Below, in pieces: positions 37,620-50,500 of a stretch of DNA of 64,000 bases. Made by a program: the position numbers and the translations under genes. Every line of letters starts with the position of its first letter. The first letter of the stretch is position 1. Origin of the DNA: Saturnia japonica (Eukaryota; Arthropoda; Insecta; Lepidoptera; Saturniidae); the NCBI GenBank assembly GCA_033032175.1, contig CM065308.1, positions 22,808,952 through 22,872,951 of the forward strand, read 5' to 3'. A model generated the notes under the pieces. That model made no database searches. It saw only the letters and a program-made list of their open reading frames with translations, and had not been told where the DNA came from.

Positions 37620-37966
37620 TATATTTAAAAAATATATACTACAATAAATGCAGTATATTGTAATAGTCTATCTAGTTCGTGCTACTTACACTAACATTAT
37701 TCCTATTACGTAATATACAGTTTGTTGAACATGAAAAAGTTCAACTTAAATTGGAACAAATTTAAATTGATTCAACTTCGAATCCGAAAGGTGAAATATT
37801 TCTAAATTCTAATCAGACAGTTTGCGGTTGCACTTGCATTGTCGCCCCTCCCCCGCCTCCCCAGTCTCCCCCGCCGCGCATGCAAATATTTATGGTATCT
37901 CACCATGTTTACTGCGTTCGGTATCACTGTTAATTACCGTTTATATTCATTGTATGGTTTGTGCAT

Positions 37967-38044
37967 AGCCCGGTAAAGCCAACAGCGGCTCTGGTTTTGG
38001 ATAGGGCCTCTAAGGCTAACAGTAAGGCCAGTTTAAAAAAAAAA
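37967..38044 (+). mobile_element. Orphan 3' tail of the poly(A) retroposon family
   Basis: AGCCCGGTAAAGCCAACAGC followed by GGCCTCTAAGGCTAACAGT and an A-rich end. It matches the 3' end of the 41863-42470 element and the 34816 tail. It sits just downstream of a C-rich tract at 37850-37876. Confidence 0.65.
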
Positions 38045-38841
38045 GGTTTGTGCTTATGAATTAAGTAGTAAAGTCAAATTAAAAATTATCGACATCGTTA
38101 TATTGGTGTTCGAATGTCGACATCTATCTACTGCTTGTGCTTGCCCGGACAGCTGCTACTCTTAGATCTGCCGTGATGTCGTGAAGCACATAGAAGGCTG
38201 TTCCGGCAGCTAATCTTACTAGTATTAATGAGAGACAGTGCTAGGAAGAGTGTTTTATGTGACAGATTGACCTTTAGGGTCCCGTTACGAGCACCTGCCG
38301 AACGTTAGGGTCCCGCTAGCCGCTCGCGCTCGGCTGCGTGTCTCGTTCATTACAGATCCTGTTTATCGTTCCACAATAACACACACTTGTACGAGTTTTT
38401 TTTATTCTGTCGGGGTAATCGATTTCCTTGCGGATCGCGTACCTATTTGTCAGTGTTGTAAAATGTATTATTATTTTGCTCCTCTATGGAGGTCCCGCTT
38501 CAAAATATCTAACTGTTTTTACATCTATGTTAAGTTTTGACCTTACATTTAATGCACGTGTCCTGATCAGTGTATATATCACTCATCTAAGTACATATTT
38601 GGCAAGAGCGAAGCGAAAATAGAAACCGCAGAATATCGGCTTCGAAATGGCAGATTCAGTCTTTTTAGTATACTCAAACGAATACAACATTGGAAAGTAA
38701 ATGTTAATATCACTTTGTACTTGCGAAGTATATAATTACAGTGCGAATTTACTTTGGTGAGCGGAAGTCACTCTCTTGTTCGGTTGTCATTTTAGATATT
38801 TATGTCAATTCTACCAAGTTCTGTAATATCTATATAAAGCT

Positions 38842-39420
38842 AGATGTGCCCGTGGCTGTGCTCGCATGAATTACAGAATGCTGTCGATCGAGTTTATGCG
38901 CGAATCATGCTACCCTCACTCTCGGTTACATTAATGACTGCTATTCTCGATATGTCCTGGGTTTGATTCCCAGGTCGAGCTAAGTGTTATTGGGTTTTTA
39001 TATGAAATTCTCAGTAGTTTGGCTTTGTGCCTGATTAATAGAAATAGGACTTAAAAACACCCGGCGAACTGTGAGTGTTCCTACATTAGTACACCTCTGC
39101 CTTACCCCCCAGGGATAGAGGCGTGATGGTATATTATGTTATCCTTAGTTGCTGAATTTTTGTAGATCTTTTTAAGGTCAACAGTTATGTACTACAAAAA
39201 ATTTATATATTTCTTATGGTTTACTCAGCGTAAGCCATTTAAGCACTCAAAATTGTAGTTTTACAAATTGATTTTTATTTGCGCGGAGAACCCTAATTCT
39301 TTTGCTGAAATAGAATGACCCAAGTTAATCTTTATAACACCTATCTGCCAGTGAAAGCCCCGTCAAAATTGGTCCAACCGTTCCGGAGATTACCTGGAAC
39401 TAACAGACAGACAAAAAAAA
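38842..39420 (+). repeat. Dispersed repeat family Y, + copy, split by a SINE
   Basis: The head (GCTAGATGTGCCCGTGGCTG) and the later part (TATGGTTTACTCAGCGTAAG, then TTGGTCCAACCGTTCCGGAG and ACAGACAGAC) match the reversed copy at 13680-14088. About 230 bp in between have no counterpart there and are a SINE insertion. Confidence 0.7.
38930..39156 (+). mobile_element. tRNA-derived SINE nested in family Y
   Basis: Contains GGGTTTGATTCCCAGGTCGA at about 38959-38978, close to the tRNA B box (GGTTCRANNCC). It is followed by GCTAAGTGTTATTGGGTTTT and ATGAAATTCTCAGTAGTTTG. The end is CACCTCTGCCTTACCCCCCA with GGGATAGAGGCGTGATGGTA. I recognise this layout and ending from a SINE widespread in Lepidoptera. 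The A box is degraded. The host repeat resumes at about 39157. Exact ends are uncertain by about 10 bp. Confidence 0.75.
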
Positions 39421-39839
39421 GATCGGTGTATTGTTATAAATATCGTATAAACTTTCATATGCATTCAGTAAAATGCTCTGTTATTTTGATATTACAAACG
39501 GACACTTCGATTTTATTTAGTTTTTGAATATGACAGATATAAAATGTAGTAAGTAACATAAATTAATCAATTAATCCTGCGCCTTTACACATTTTACTCA
39601 AATTAATATGTACTGAGAAAAAAGAAATGAAGAGCCGTGTACCAGACGTAGTAGTTTGTATGAGTGAAAAAAAAAATTATTACAAGCGAGTGTGTTTGAA
39701 TGTTAAAATTTAATCTGAAAATTTTCCCGGCAAAACGTCTGCGCATCATCTGATCCTAAGTGCGAAGTTGTCACTCCCACCACTCTCCACCTCAACACTA
39801 GTTCTATACGTTGTGGCTGACCCTGGAAACGCAACTCCA

Positions 39840-39951
39840 CCCAAGACTGGTAGTAGTGTGTAGTAGTCTCCCCGGTGGTAGTGTTTTGACATTCATAATT
39901 TCCTTCTTAGGACCTAAATTGAATAAAAGATATTTTGATTTTTTTGGATAG
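39840..39951 (+). mobile_element. Orphan LINE 3' tail
   Basis: TTGACATTCATAATTTCCTT followed by AGGACCTAAATTGAATAAAA and a T-rich end. The same tail as 9195-9312 and 12745-12910. It is 5'-truncated with no RT. Confidence 0.65.
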
Positions 39952-41859
39952 ACTCCATTACAGGCATACCTTTGTTTATTGCCGAGCAGGTATCATTGTG
40001 CGCAGCTGTGAGGCTGTGAGAGCGCCGCAATACATTCGCATGTTGCAGGCTCGCTTCTGAATATTCAAGTTTCTATATTAGTTTCACACATTTACATACA
40101 ATTGCAGTTAAATGTAACTGACTGGTACTTGCTGCGGGAACTTGCATTTTTGCACTTTTTCACAGCGGGAAAGATAATTGTGACCGATCAGCGCGGAGAT
40201 AGCACCTTTAAGGTTACCGGATCGATTCCAGTGTACAGGAATTTGCAACCTACATACTTACATAAATGTTCTGAACATATATAAATGGTATTGTTAATGA
40301 CTTATACAAGCTTTGCTAGTGGTTCTGCTCATTATCACTAATTGTAAACCTTGTATATCGAGTGCTTTAATGTGATAGTCGACCAAACAAACTTTCATAT
40401 AAATTACTTTTTTAATACGTTTCGTACAGGAAATGTGTCTGCTTGTAAGTTTTATCTTCAACCACAGACTATTCTTCGACCCTTTTATCAGCGGGTAGTT
40501 GGAAAATAAAGCGTTAAAGGACTACTGTATATTTTCCAACTGGTTTGTTCTTATTATAAATATCAAATTTAAAATAAAAATCATGGTAGGCAAGTTCACC
40601 GCACGGAACTACGTGCGTCGAGTTCAACCAATAATATCCGATAACTAGATGATATTACAGAATAATTTACAGTAGTACAGTGAGGTGCGGTGCGGCGGTG
40701 CTCCGGGCTGTGGGACTGCGTGCCTGCGCGCACCTGTAGGGATCGCACTCGACAACGCAACTGTATCAGTTCACAATGCGACGCGACCACGACCGCGACC
40801 ACGACCGCGCCACACTTTCGGATAGTAAAGTGCGTGACGACGACCAAGACTACATGTTACGACCGCGCACGACACACGGCCCTACACGACGTGACGCGCG
40901 GCCACAATGTTTCTACTAACTTTAAGAAGCGTCAAATCCTTCAATTATTATTTTTTCAACTTGGTCTATTTAATTTGAACGGTAAAACTTTAACGTTGAG
41001 ATCGTTGACGTAACCGTAATGCTCGGGAAACAGTTTTTAATTACTTCATTTAAACGTAACGCTTGAGCGGTGAAACGTTCGATTTGTAATGGATCGGAAT
41101 ATTTCTCATTGGTTTGTTACAAATGCGATACCGTGAAATATCTGTTAATATATTTCATCTTAACAATAATAATGATTATCCTAAATTACGACACAAGTTT
41201 TCTTTGTTTATTAAAAGCATTACGAAGGCTTAACTAGTGTACTTTGTGAGTATTATTACTTCGATATATTTTGTGGAATATTGATTGATTACTTTCAGCA
41301 CTTTCAGAACGGTGCCTTATTTATTTATTCATAGTTAAGTAGCAACATCCTGATGGACCTACGTTTAGCAGTAACATGTCAGCTCTACTTATAATACTTC
41401 GTTTATTTGTTCAAAACCTGTTATCTAATTATACATATATTAATAAATGGGTAGTTCGATCTCTACAATTTTTTTCCCCGAATTTCCTGATAGACATTCT
41501 ACATAAAGGGAAATACCATTATGCCATTGAAAAGGGTTTTTGTCTATTTGTTTGTATGTGAGGATTTAACTCAAAATCAGCTTGATCGAGTTTTATAAAA
41601 ATTTGTACACAAGGAAGCTTATGTTATTGTTTAATTATTGATAAACTGTTAAATACTGTCAGATATTATAAAAAAAACATAAATTTAAATTTTCGTGAAA
41701 CCGAAACCAATTTTGGTGAATATTTGTACACTAGAAGTAAGTATAATATATATAAATCCCTCATATGATAAGCTATAATCTATTTATTTGATAACTGTGT
41801 CCGTGTGCCACCATACTATGTGTACCGCCGTTATGAATTCAATCTTTGCTGTAATGCGC

Positions 41860-41862
<3 letters not shown>

Positions 41863-41928
<66 letters not shown>

Positions 41929-42470
41929 CTGACTACACTGTTAGCCTTAGGGGCCCTAAAGCCGCTGCGGCTTTTACAGCTTCACCGGACTTGGGGGCGA
42001 GCGCAGAGGGCACTCAGCCGCGAAAGTTTTGTGGACGACTCGCACGAGGGTGCCAAAGTGGCCGGACCTCGGCTCGGGCGGTCGTCGCGTTCGCAAATAG
42101 GTCGCGATCTATTCGAATCCCTACACCTACGATTCGAGCTAACTAAATATACACATAGGCACGTTCCCTTCCTCCTGGGAGGAAGGAAGGAACCGTGCGT
42201 ATGTGTATTCAGTAATCGGAATGTTTCTACACTAACTAGCGCTAACTAACTAGCGTAAAAAAAGAAAAAAAAAGGTCCCTCACAGAACCTATGTACCTGT
42301 GTGGTGTGCACGTGTGTATGTTCATACGTGTGTAGTGTTGTATGTAGGTAGCTAAGTGATGCACGTACAGTGTCACTTGTATCGCGCGGGCGGTTGCCTG
42401 ACCCAAGGGTTTCACACCGAGGAACGGACCTAGGCTTGGGTTACCGCTAGAGAGGGTGGACGTGACGGGT
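41863..42470 (-). mobile_element. Complete GC-rich retroposon, A62 tail, 13-bp target duplication
   Basis: On the - strand a body of about 546 bp ends in an unbroken run of 62 A (T at 41863-41924). TGTAATGCGCTAC flanks it on both sides (41850-41862 and 42471-42483), a perfect 13-bp target duplication. The 3' part carries AAGTCCGGTGAAGCTGTAAA and CCTAAGGCTAACAGTGTAG and recurs alone at 34816 and 37967. The 5' head (42343-42452) recurs alone at 21145-21262. There is no RT and no plausible protein. Open frames at 41788-42249 are poly(T) read as poly-Phe. It is either a SINE-like element or a deletion derivative of a LINE. The intact duplication and tail suggest a recent insertion. Confidence 0.85.
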
Positions 42471-43265
42471 TGTAATGCGCTACGATTAGAATACAACTTA
42501 TATTCAGGTGCTCGTCGAGGCGGAGGCCGCGCGTCGATATCCACACCACAACAAAATTATAATAAAAAGCTTGTTCACTTAGACTTCTTGTACTTGACTT
42601 ACTTGTACCTACGTATTAATGTATCATGTATGTTATTGGATATTTTAGACGTATTAAACAAATTTGGTAAAGTAAACATTTTATTGGGAGTATTAATTTA
42701 TTTAGTTTTGCACGTTCATATTTTCTTCATAATCAATCAAATTGATGGTCGTTGAAATATTCGTACAATTTTTTAATATCTTCCAGTGTACAAAATTTCA
42801 TAAAAAATGAATGAAACTATTTTTGTATTAACTCCAAACAGAAAAACAGGCAGACAGAAATAACTATATTTTTTTATCTTTTATAGATTTAGCGTTGTGG
42901 CCATATTATCAACTGATTTTAAGTAACGATGTAGCTCAAGATGGTACCACGCTAACCCAAGTGGAAGACTGGCTCTCAAGTCGTGTATCTGTTTAAATCC
43001 CTCGAGTACCTGAGAGTAGGCGTTATCTATCGCCCGTTATTGTCCTTAAGCTTTCATAGATTATATTTGATAAATTGAAATACACAATAATATATTTTTA
43101 CAGCTTTAGCTGGTAAGCCCAAAATTTGAGTGAAATTCCATCTGATTTGAAGTAGCGAATTCGGACGTAATGGGTAATACTACGCTAAGAACAAAATGAG
43201 ACTCAAGTAGTTATAGCTGCCGCAACGAGTAAATATAGTTACCTGCCGACAGTTGTTAATTTCTT

Positions 43266-43823
43266 ACTAGCTGTGCCCCACACGGTTTCACCCGTGTTAA
43301 TTTTATATGACCGACACCGCACCGCCAACGCACCCGTGTAGCTTATCATAATTGTTCTTCCCGCAAGTACAAATTATTTAATTTTTTCGTTATCTACTAA
43401 ACTATGTGTCCAAATAACATACTATAAAGAGCAAAATTTTATGTCTTTATAATGAAGTAACTTTTGTCTGAAAGGGTTAATATTTTATGTCAAAAATAAT
43501 GTTCATAAACCATTTTAATTTTTAACAATTGTTTATCACAAAATAGCTTATTGTGGCCTACGTATAAGAGATAGACATGTGCTATTGCTGACTTTTTTAG
43601 ATATACTAAGGATCAATATTTTTGTAGAACATTGTATTTATTTATCATTAAGAATGTCGGCAGCGCACGCGGATAAAGCAGTTCGGGAGGGACTTCATCT
43701 CCGACTTACTTAACATAAATCAATATTTAGGGCTAGCTGAGAGTTGTAGCCATAGATTAGCGTGAAACAAACAAACAAAAAAACTTTTCCACTTTATTAT
43801 AATTTTGTAATATTATTATAGTA
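43266..43823 (+). mobile_element. Dispersed retroposon-like repeat family X, second copy
   Basis: ACTAGCTGTGCCCCACACGG with CACCCGTGTTAATTT at the head. AAACTATGTGTCCAAATAAC lies in the middle. ATTAGCGTGAAACAAACAAA and CTTTATTATAATTTTGTAAT form the end. It aligns with 23073-23725 along its length, minus short deletions. Confidence 0.75.
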
Positions 43824-44919
43824 CAGATTTAGTCCAATAGTCTCGCTGCGGTTTCATTATGATACCATTTCTTTACGTCCAAGCAAGCTACAGCAGGCTA
43901 GTGACCCATTATTACTTCAATTTGCAATTATTAAGGTATCTGTTCGCGTCGTGCTGTGTCGCTATCCCGGGTCTCACGATGCACTCAGTAGGTATAGTGC
44001 TTTGCAGAGTCGAGCCACCTTGCGGATCGAAGTGCGCGTGCGCGTGCGTGTTGTCATTCATTTGACTATTCCCACGCATATTTGTAAGATTGCAATACGT
44101 TTACAACATACGAGCGAATAACATTCAGACAGAAGGACTATATATACTTAATTATATAGATCATTGATATATTTATGTTAACGTGGATCTAAATCCATCA
44201 CTCAGCTTGAGATTGATATGAAGGAAAACATGCAGCTACACAGACTCCGAGTCCAGCACAGCGGCATCTAGTATCAGAACAAACGTAATATGTTTAGTTC
44301 GTTATAGACACGATGCCATGAAGGGACAAGTGGAGTCTGGCTTTGTTATGGTACCTTCGGGGTCCAGCCGCGCCGCACCGGCTAGCGGGGGGAGTCGGGT
44401 GACTGACATGTGCTGATATTTGAACCGATGCAAACACCTGCCGCGGCCGCGCGTACACGTGTACTCCCTGACAACGATGCATTCTAATTATAATGCACTG
44501 CCCCGTAATGCATTATCACAAGACATATGTGTTACAAACGAATTATGTCACCATGTAATACAGGTCGAATTACCGATGAATATTCCGTTGACTCAATAAC
44601 CGAAAGAGAGTTATGGTATCTGAGACGAGAGACCGGTATTTCATCATCATCATTCTTCATCTTTGTGTACGGCATAACTCCGGCGATATCTGGACTAACC
44701 CCCTGGCCTTAGACCAAATAGATCAACTAAGTGGCGTTGGCACGTGACTCAGCCCGCATCGCGCCGATTATAGGTTGATTGGGTTCCGTCATCATTTCTT
44801 CTATTTGGAATCACGGAGTACATAAAGTACATTAAAACCGAATTAAAAATAAAACAATTAAAAATTTAACTTCAATGATTTTGAAGAGTACCCTTGTATA
44901 TATTCAAAGTTGAAGGTAC

Positions 44920-45135
44920 AATGCCAATGAAATTAAAACGGGACCACCCTTGAGGTATCTCCTATTCAATAAAAAAAGAATTATTCAAATCGTTTCATAA
45001 ACAAATAAGTTATGACTGAACATCCATAAAAAAATATACAATCGAAATTTATTAGCATTGGATCTTCAACTTCGAAGATAGGTACACCGTACGGGGAAAG
45101 AAACTCTCCAAAATCATTAAAGTCGGTTTTTTTTT
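44920..45135 (+). repeat. Common moth repeat ending 'aaagtcggttttttt'
   Basis: GGGACCACCCTTGAGGTATC and TCCTATTCAATAAAAAAAGA, then CGTTTCATAAACAAATAAGT, end at AAAGTCGGTTTTTTTTT. I recognise this block as a frequent lepidopteran dispersed repeat of uncertain class. No coding capacity. Confidence 0.5.
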
Positions 45136-45294
45136 TAAATTGTGTTGTTATGTTTCAACTAAGTAGAAAGTTTTTGATGTTAATACATCTTTAAAATTGC
45201 TTCCAAAGTGGGAGGCAAATCAAAAAACTAATGATAACATAATCGGGGGATAGAGTCTGGTGTTGTAGCTACAAATCTATTATCTCCATCCAAA

Positions 45295-45712
45295 AATTAC
45301 GTTACGGTTCAAGTTTCGCTACCGTAAGTAAGTACTGGCCTGATGATACTCTTGTACACAGGTCCCTTAAGTTTAACAAGCATTCTTGGATCGGAAGGAA
45401 TACCAGTTAGCTCCCACCACTTTAACCAGGCAGCCGCAACTCGATGCTGAATGTTTGTATCCAGACCTCCCATGCTATGCAACTTGGTACCCAGATATTT
45501 GTATTCGACACATCTGGAAACTTCTACCCATCGATGCCAATAGGACTATTAAGTGAGTCTGGGTCGTTGTACGCCATATATTGGGTTTTGACACAACGGT
45601 CAACGTTAGGCCGCCTGTTTGTAACTGGCGTTTCCATTCCCCGAGAGCACGTTCCAGCTCCTCTCGGAACTGAGTGCAAATAGCTACATCATCGGCATAT
45701 ACAAATGTCTAC
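45295..45712 (-). pseudogene. LINE reverse transcriptase fragment (RTE-like)
   Basis: On the - strand the catalytic box reads VYADDVAICTQF, followed by REELERALGEWKRQLQTGGL. After a frameshift it continues KTQYMAYNDPDSLN, then GLDTNIQHRVAAAWLKWWEL, and ends near CLLNLRDLCTRVSSGQYLLT in other frames. The order (YADD, 'GGLxLNxxKTQYM', 'HRVAAAWLKW', 'SxIRPVLTYGSE') is that of a LINE RT, probably RTE-like. Stops and at least two frameshifts show it is dead. The + strand frame 45444-45683 is its antisense shadow. Confidence 0.85.
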
Positions 45713-47515
45713 AGCACCAGAGTTTGAGCATTATTCCGCTTTATAACAATAAATAAATACATTTGACCTAAGACTTATTTAATGAGTAGTCACTCGTCCT
45801 ATAACGCTAATCATTAAAGTAGTATAAACACATACCATTATTATTTAATTATCGGTATTCAAATTACCTTCGCATTCAAGATGCTATAGCACAAGACATC
45901 AACAAAGACGTCGACATAAGAAGAGTTCCTACGTAGAACAATAAAATTACTCAAGATAAAAATAATGCAAAAGAAAGGCTGAAAAATCTATGAAGACTAT
46001 TGAAGTCCTACGAACAAAATAATATTTAAAATAGACATTTATTAATGTATTATATAATTAAATAAGTTATTAAATAGCCAAATGAATAAAATAAAGATTA
46101 AGAAAAATTAATAGAAGATTTAAACTGAAATAAATTATGTAAAATAATGTTATATTTCAAAATATTAAATATGCCATTTAGTTTTATGACCGTTTTTATC
46201 TTCTAAAGGAGATAGTTTTTGTACTATTTTACTTCTAATATATTTAGGTGTTAATTTAGCACTGTACTAATTACCAGCATCACTATGTGTATTCCTTCTC
46301 TAAACTATATCACAAACCTCAAATTCTTTAACACTATGTCGTAAATCGATATGATTGCCGCATTTTTCGCGTGTGCAAAATAAAGTGTAAATTGAACTAG
46401 GGTCTCCGGCCGTTCACGGGGTTTGCTTCGTATGTCAATATTTCCAGAATGAAAATAAAAACGTACCGTGCTTATTTTACATACACATCATTTGAATCCT
46501 TCGAACTGTTTCTGCAGCGATGATGCCACGATGGAGATTTTATTAATAAATAACGCGATATTATAAGTTTTCCGTTTTGTGAAAGGAACGATGTCAAAGA
46601 AAAATCAAATTCTACGAAAACAAATAAATCACTAAATTCGAAACACAAATACACAAGCTTAACTTTGAAGTAAATTTGAATTTGGAATTCCTAACCAAAC
46701 ACCAGATATTTCAGATCAAACTGGCCAGTTCAACAAAACACCAATTTGACATGTAAGGACCTAATACAACAACTATAGCGTAGTGAGTGCGTAACGGCTT
46801 ATCAGATGTGGTCCTTCTTACTTCATATTCGAATAGTGACTCGGGGGGATCGGCAGAGTTGGCGGTCGTAGCGAAGCGTAGTGTCTCGGTGGCCGCATTG
46901 ATGCTTTAATGAGTATATTGTTCCATAAGTAACGGTGTTAGCAAACCATTTCAAGAGAACGTGCTGGATACAACTTCTGCTCTGACTTGATTTACTATTA
47001 TCATTATTACACTCACTCCGAAAGCAATGTTGCTAATTTATTATACATAATTATTATTTCGTAATAACTTAACCAACTTAGTATGCTAAACTACTTATTT
47101 TTAATGAGATTATTAACAATTATTAAAAAATATCTTGTTAAAAATGAGTTTTTTTTATGTTAAGTGAGTTTAAAAAAATCATAAATTTACCTTGAAATAT
47201 GCTAAATTGGCAACAGTATAAATGACAGAGAGTAGCGCGGCCCGGCGTTGCGTGCTGTCAGCCGTGTCGACACTTTAATGTAGACGTGTAGTCAGAACCG
47301 ACTGGAGTATGGTATTGTTGACAAGGCAACAGGGACCCAAGTATGCTATTTCACATTTAAGAATCTACCATTGTCATTATATTATCGACATTCTATATCG
47401 AATCTGTAACAAATTGGGTTGGTATTCTACTAAAATTTCATTACTGTCTCGATAGAATCTCTATAGCGTTGTGATAGTGTCAGTGGGATGGCAAAAGATA
47501 CGTCATTGGTGTTAC

Positions 47516-50500
47516 CAGCGGCGGCCTTGCCAATTGCGAGGCTCCGAGCGGTTTGGTCTTTGCGAGGCCTTTTGTCCTACGGAAAACTACCTATGTGATG
47601 CGAAAGTAGATCGGGTTGTTTGGTAGGTATTCGTTATGTTTGACGAAAAACGCTAAAGTTATACAAATAAATAAAATTTGAGTTTTAAAATATTTTACTT
47701 ACATTGAAAGATTTACAAAATTAACAAATACAGAGATGATAAATTTTAAAATTGATGTTTGCGGCTTTTACTAAGACTAAAATCTTTAATTAAAGCACAA
47801 TAATCTAATGAATGAGCTACGTCATATTCAATTGAAAGAATAGCAAGGGCTAAAAGCCGACCCTGTGTCATCGAAGTCCTCAAATATGTTTTAATAATTT
47901 TAAGCCTCGAAAAACACCTTTTAGCAGACGCAACCGTAACAGGTGTTGTGGCAATAATTCTCAGAACTATTTCGATAGTGGGGTAAACTTCAGTAATTTT
48001 TTTTCTATTATGTATTTTGGCACCGAGATAATGTCATCGTTCCTTCATACACACGGATGAACATATTCAGTTCTTCGTACAATTCATGTCCATCAATATC
48101 TCATGATTCTTCGAAAGTTCACTATTACTAATTTTTCCTTTAATCTTTTTATATATTACATGAAACCAAATATGCTCTCATGATGTTTAAGTGCCTCAAT
48201 CCTAGGATGACAGCTTGCGCGCACATTGTCGACTGTTAAATCACAACACAACACTCAATGACCACTATTTTATTTATAAGACAAGGAAGGATAAATTTTA
48301 CAAAGATACACTAACATATTTAAATAGACAAAACAATACCTCTTTTCTAAAATGTATAACGCCCTCTAGTTGCGACAATAGTTATCGTAATAACTCATAG
48401 TAAATCTTAACTCGCGGTAAGAATAAAAATGGTTCAGTGACATCTATTGGTAGCGGAAATCATCTCAATACTAAACACGACAATAACATAAAAATAGTTT
48501 ATTTTGAAAATCACTTCTGCATTCAATTCATGAGCTTCATCTTCCCCTTCATAATTAAAATGCCTTTTTTTACGTCGTCTTCTGACTTCTTTAAACTGTC
48601 TGTCAATATCATTTTCCTCGGCTATTTCTCTCGCTATTACAAGGGATGACTGAAAACCATTTCCTCGATAATTATCGAGCCAATATGTGAATGGGCCTAG
48701 GTGTTGTATAGCCACATTTAAGTGCATGTTTTCGGTTTACCACATTTTACTGATAACATTTATCTTTGTAACAATGTCATACCATATGACAAGTGGTACA
48801 CAAATTCGTAGGTAGTAATTTCCTTTTCTATAGAATGGCATTCACTGACCAACTGACAATGTGTTGTATTTTCTGCTAAATCCTTTAAAGCATCACGTAT
48901 ATCGCTTAGTTGGTATTTAACAGTCTTCACCGATGCTACCCTGCACTCCCATCTAGTTTCAGAAAGTGGTTTTAGCGATAAGTATTTTACATGAGCATTT
49001 AAAATAGCTCACCTCTGACTTGAGCCAGCAAACAGAGTGTACAACCTTTGTAGCAAACCAAAAAAAGATTTTGCTTGGACACAAGAAGATGCTGCATCTC
49101 CTAGGATGAGATTCTAGCTATGACCCCCACAAGGTAAAAAATAAGCAAGTGGATTAATTTCAATAATACGTTTTTGGACACCACGCATATTGGCGCCATT
49201 ATCATATCCTTGGCCTCTGTAGTTTTGCAATGATATACCTAACTGTTCTAATTCTGTGATTATATAATTAGTCAAACTCTCAGCTGTGGTTTTTTCAACG
49301 GCTATGAAACCAATAAAATGTTCTTCAATTTCAGCTGTTTTTGTATTAAAAAATCTTATAATAATTGATAGTTGCTCAACACGAGAAACGTCGCGAGTAA
49401 AATCAAGAATAATAGAGTAATATTTATTATTAATTATTATTTCAACAATTTCATTAATTGTAGGAGCTCATTTTGAATATTTTTCCCGATATAGTGGTCA
49501 TTAAACGTTTTATCTTTTACTTGTTGTAAGTGAAGTCTCAGCACGGGATTAAATCGGGCTATTAACTTTACTAAATCTACAAAGTTGCCGCTTGTCTCAC
49601 TCGAACCTGAGTCAGATGTTAACTTCTCTCTATGACCCCTGAAGGCCAAATTGTGAGATACTAAAAAATTTACAATTGCGAGCAATCGTTCTAAAATATC
49701 TCTCCAACATTGCCTTTCTTGTTCAATTTGTGACTGAGCCAAGGAGTCAATAGTGGAAGAGCTTTTTAAACCATTCTCTAAATTAATCCATTTTAGCATA
49801 CAATTTTTGTGCTGTCAACTAGATTCGTGTGACTTTAAGTAATCACCCAAGTGTTTCCAATCACACACTCCTTTACTTGATTCAATCTTTGTATGTTCTA
49901 GCCCGAATATTCGACACGGAAAGCAGTAAACGGCGTCCTTTATTTGTGAATGAATCATCCAGCGCCTGTCAAGTTTTTCACCGTTAACTAATATCTTATT
50001 ATAATGATATTCACTGAATCGCCGTCCATTATCATTTACGGGAAATAACTCAACTTTAATCCGGACTGGACTTCTTAATACAATCTCAGTTCGGTCTACA
50101 TCAGTAATTGTTATGGGCCACAAACAAGGGTCATTTTGAGGATTCAGATTTTCCATTCCAGCAGTTATGGATTTAGACATAGATTCGAGCTCAGATTTGT
50201 ATTCTTGACTGGATAGCGTTGACGGCGGCACCGGTGACCTAAGAGACAATGATGTAGTTAAATCATCATCATCCTCGCCGTTTTTACTTGATGATGGCGG
50301 CGGCACCCATGATGATGTGGAAGGAATGTTTTCAGCTGAATCAAGATTAAAGTCGCTTTCAATCAATAAATGTTTCGTATAGGTTTCTTGATCATCACTT
50401 TTTATATAATTATGTAAAGATCCACGTAGATTTTCTTGTACCTGCTTTCTTTTGATAGCTCGTTTCCTTTTTGAACTACCTGACTCAAATTTTCTAACGG

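Larger units (their letters stand above)
20929..47317 (+). other. Probable intron 2, repeat-dense, no further exon found
   Basis: No segment shows the combination of an acceptor, an open phase-compatible frame and a donor that I would call exon 3, so the gene probably continues beyond the window. Two short ATG-plus-donor sites are listed separately. Outside the annotated repeats, these stretches hold no gene: 21370-22352, 23726-28122 (apart from short tandem repeats), 30360-33361, 39960-41862, 42484-43265, 43824-44919 and 45713-47317. CpG-rich patches occur at 22735-22830, 25960-26100, 28745-28920, 30005-30060 and 40680-40910. Confidence 0.45.

Noticed and set aside
41788..42249. Long + strand open frames starting with a poly-Phe run
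   Set aside because: They read through the T62 run and the body of a reversed retroposon. Composition, not coding, keeps them open.
42926..43000. tRNA-like segment with GTTTAAATCC
   Set aside because: Resembles a B box, but no A box, no cloverleaf and no matching SINE copy in the window.
45444..45683. 79-codon + strand open frame
   Set aside because: Exactly antisense to a recognisable LINE RT fragment on the - strand.
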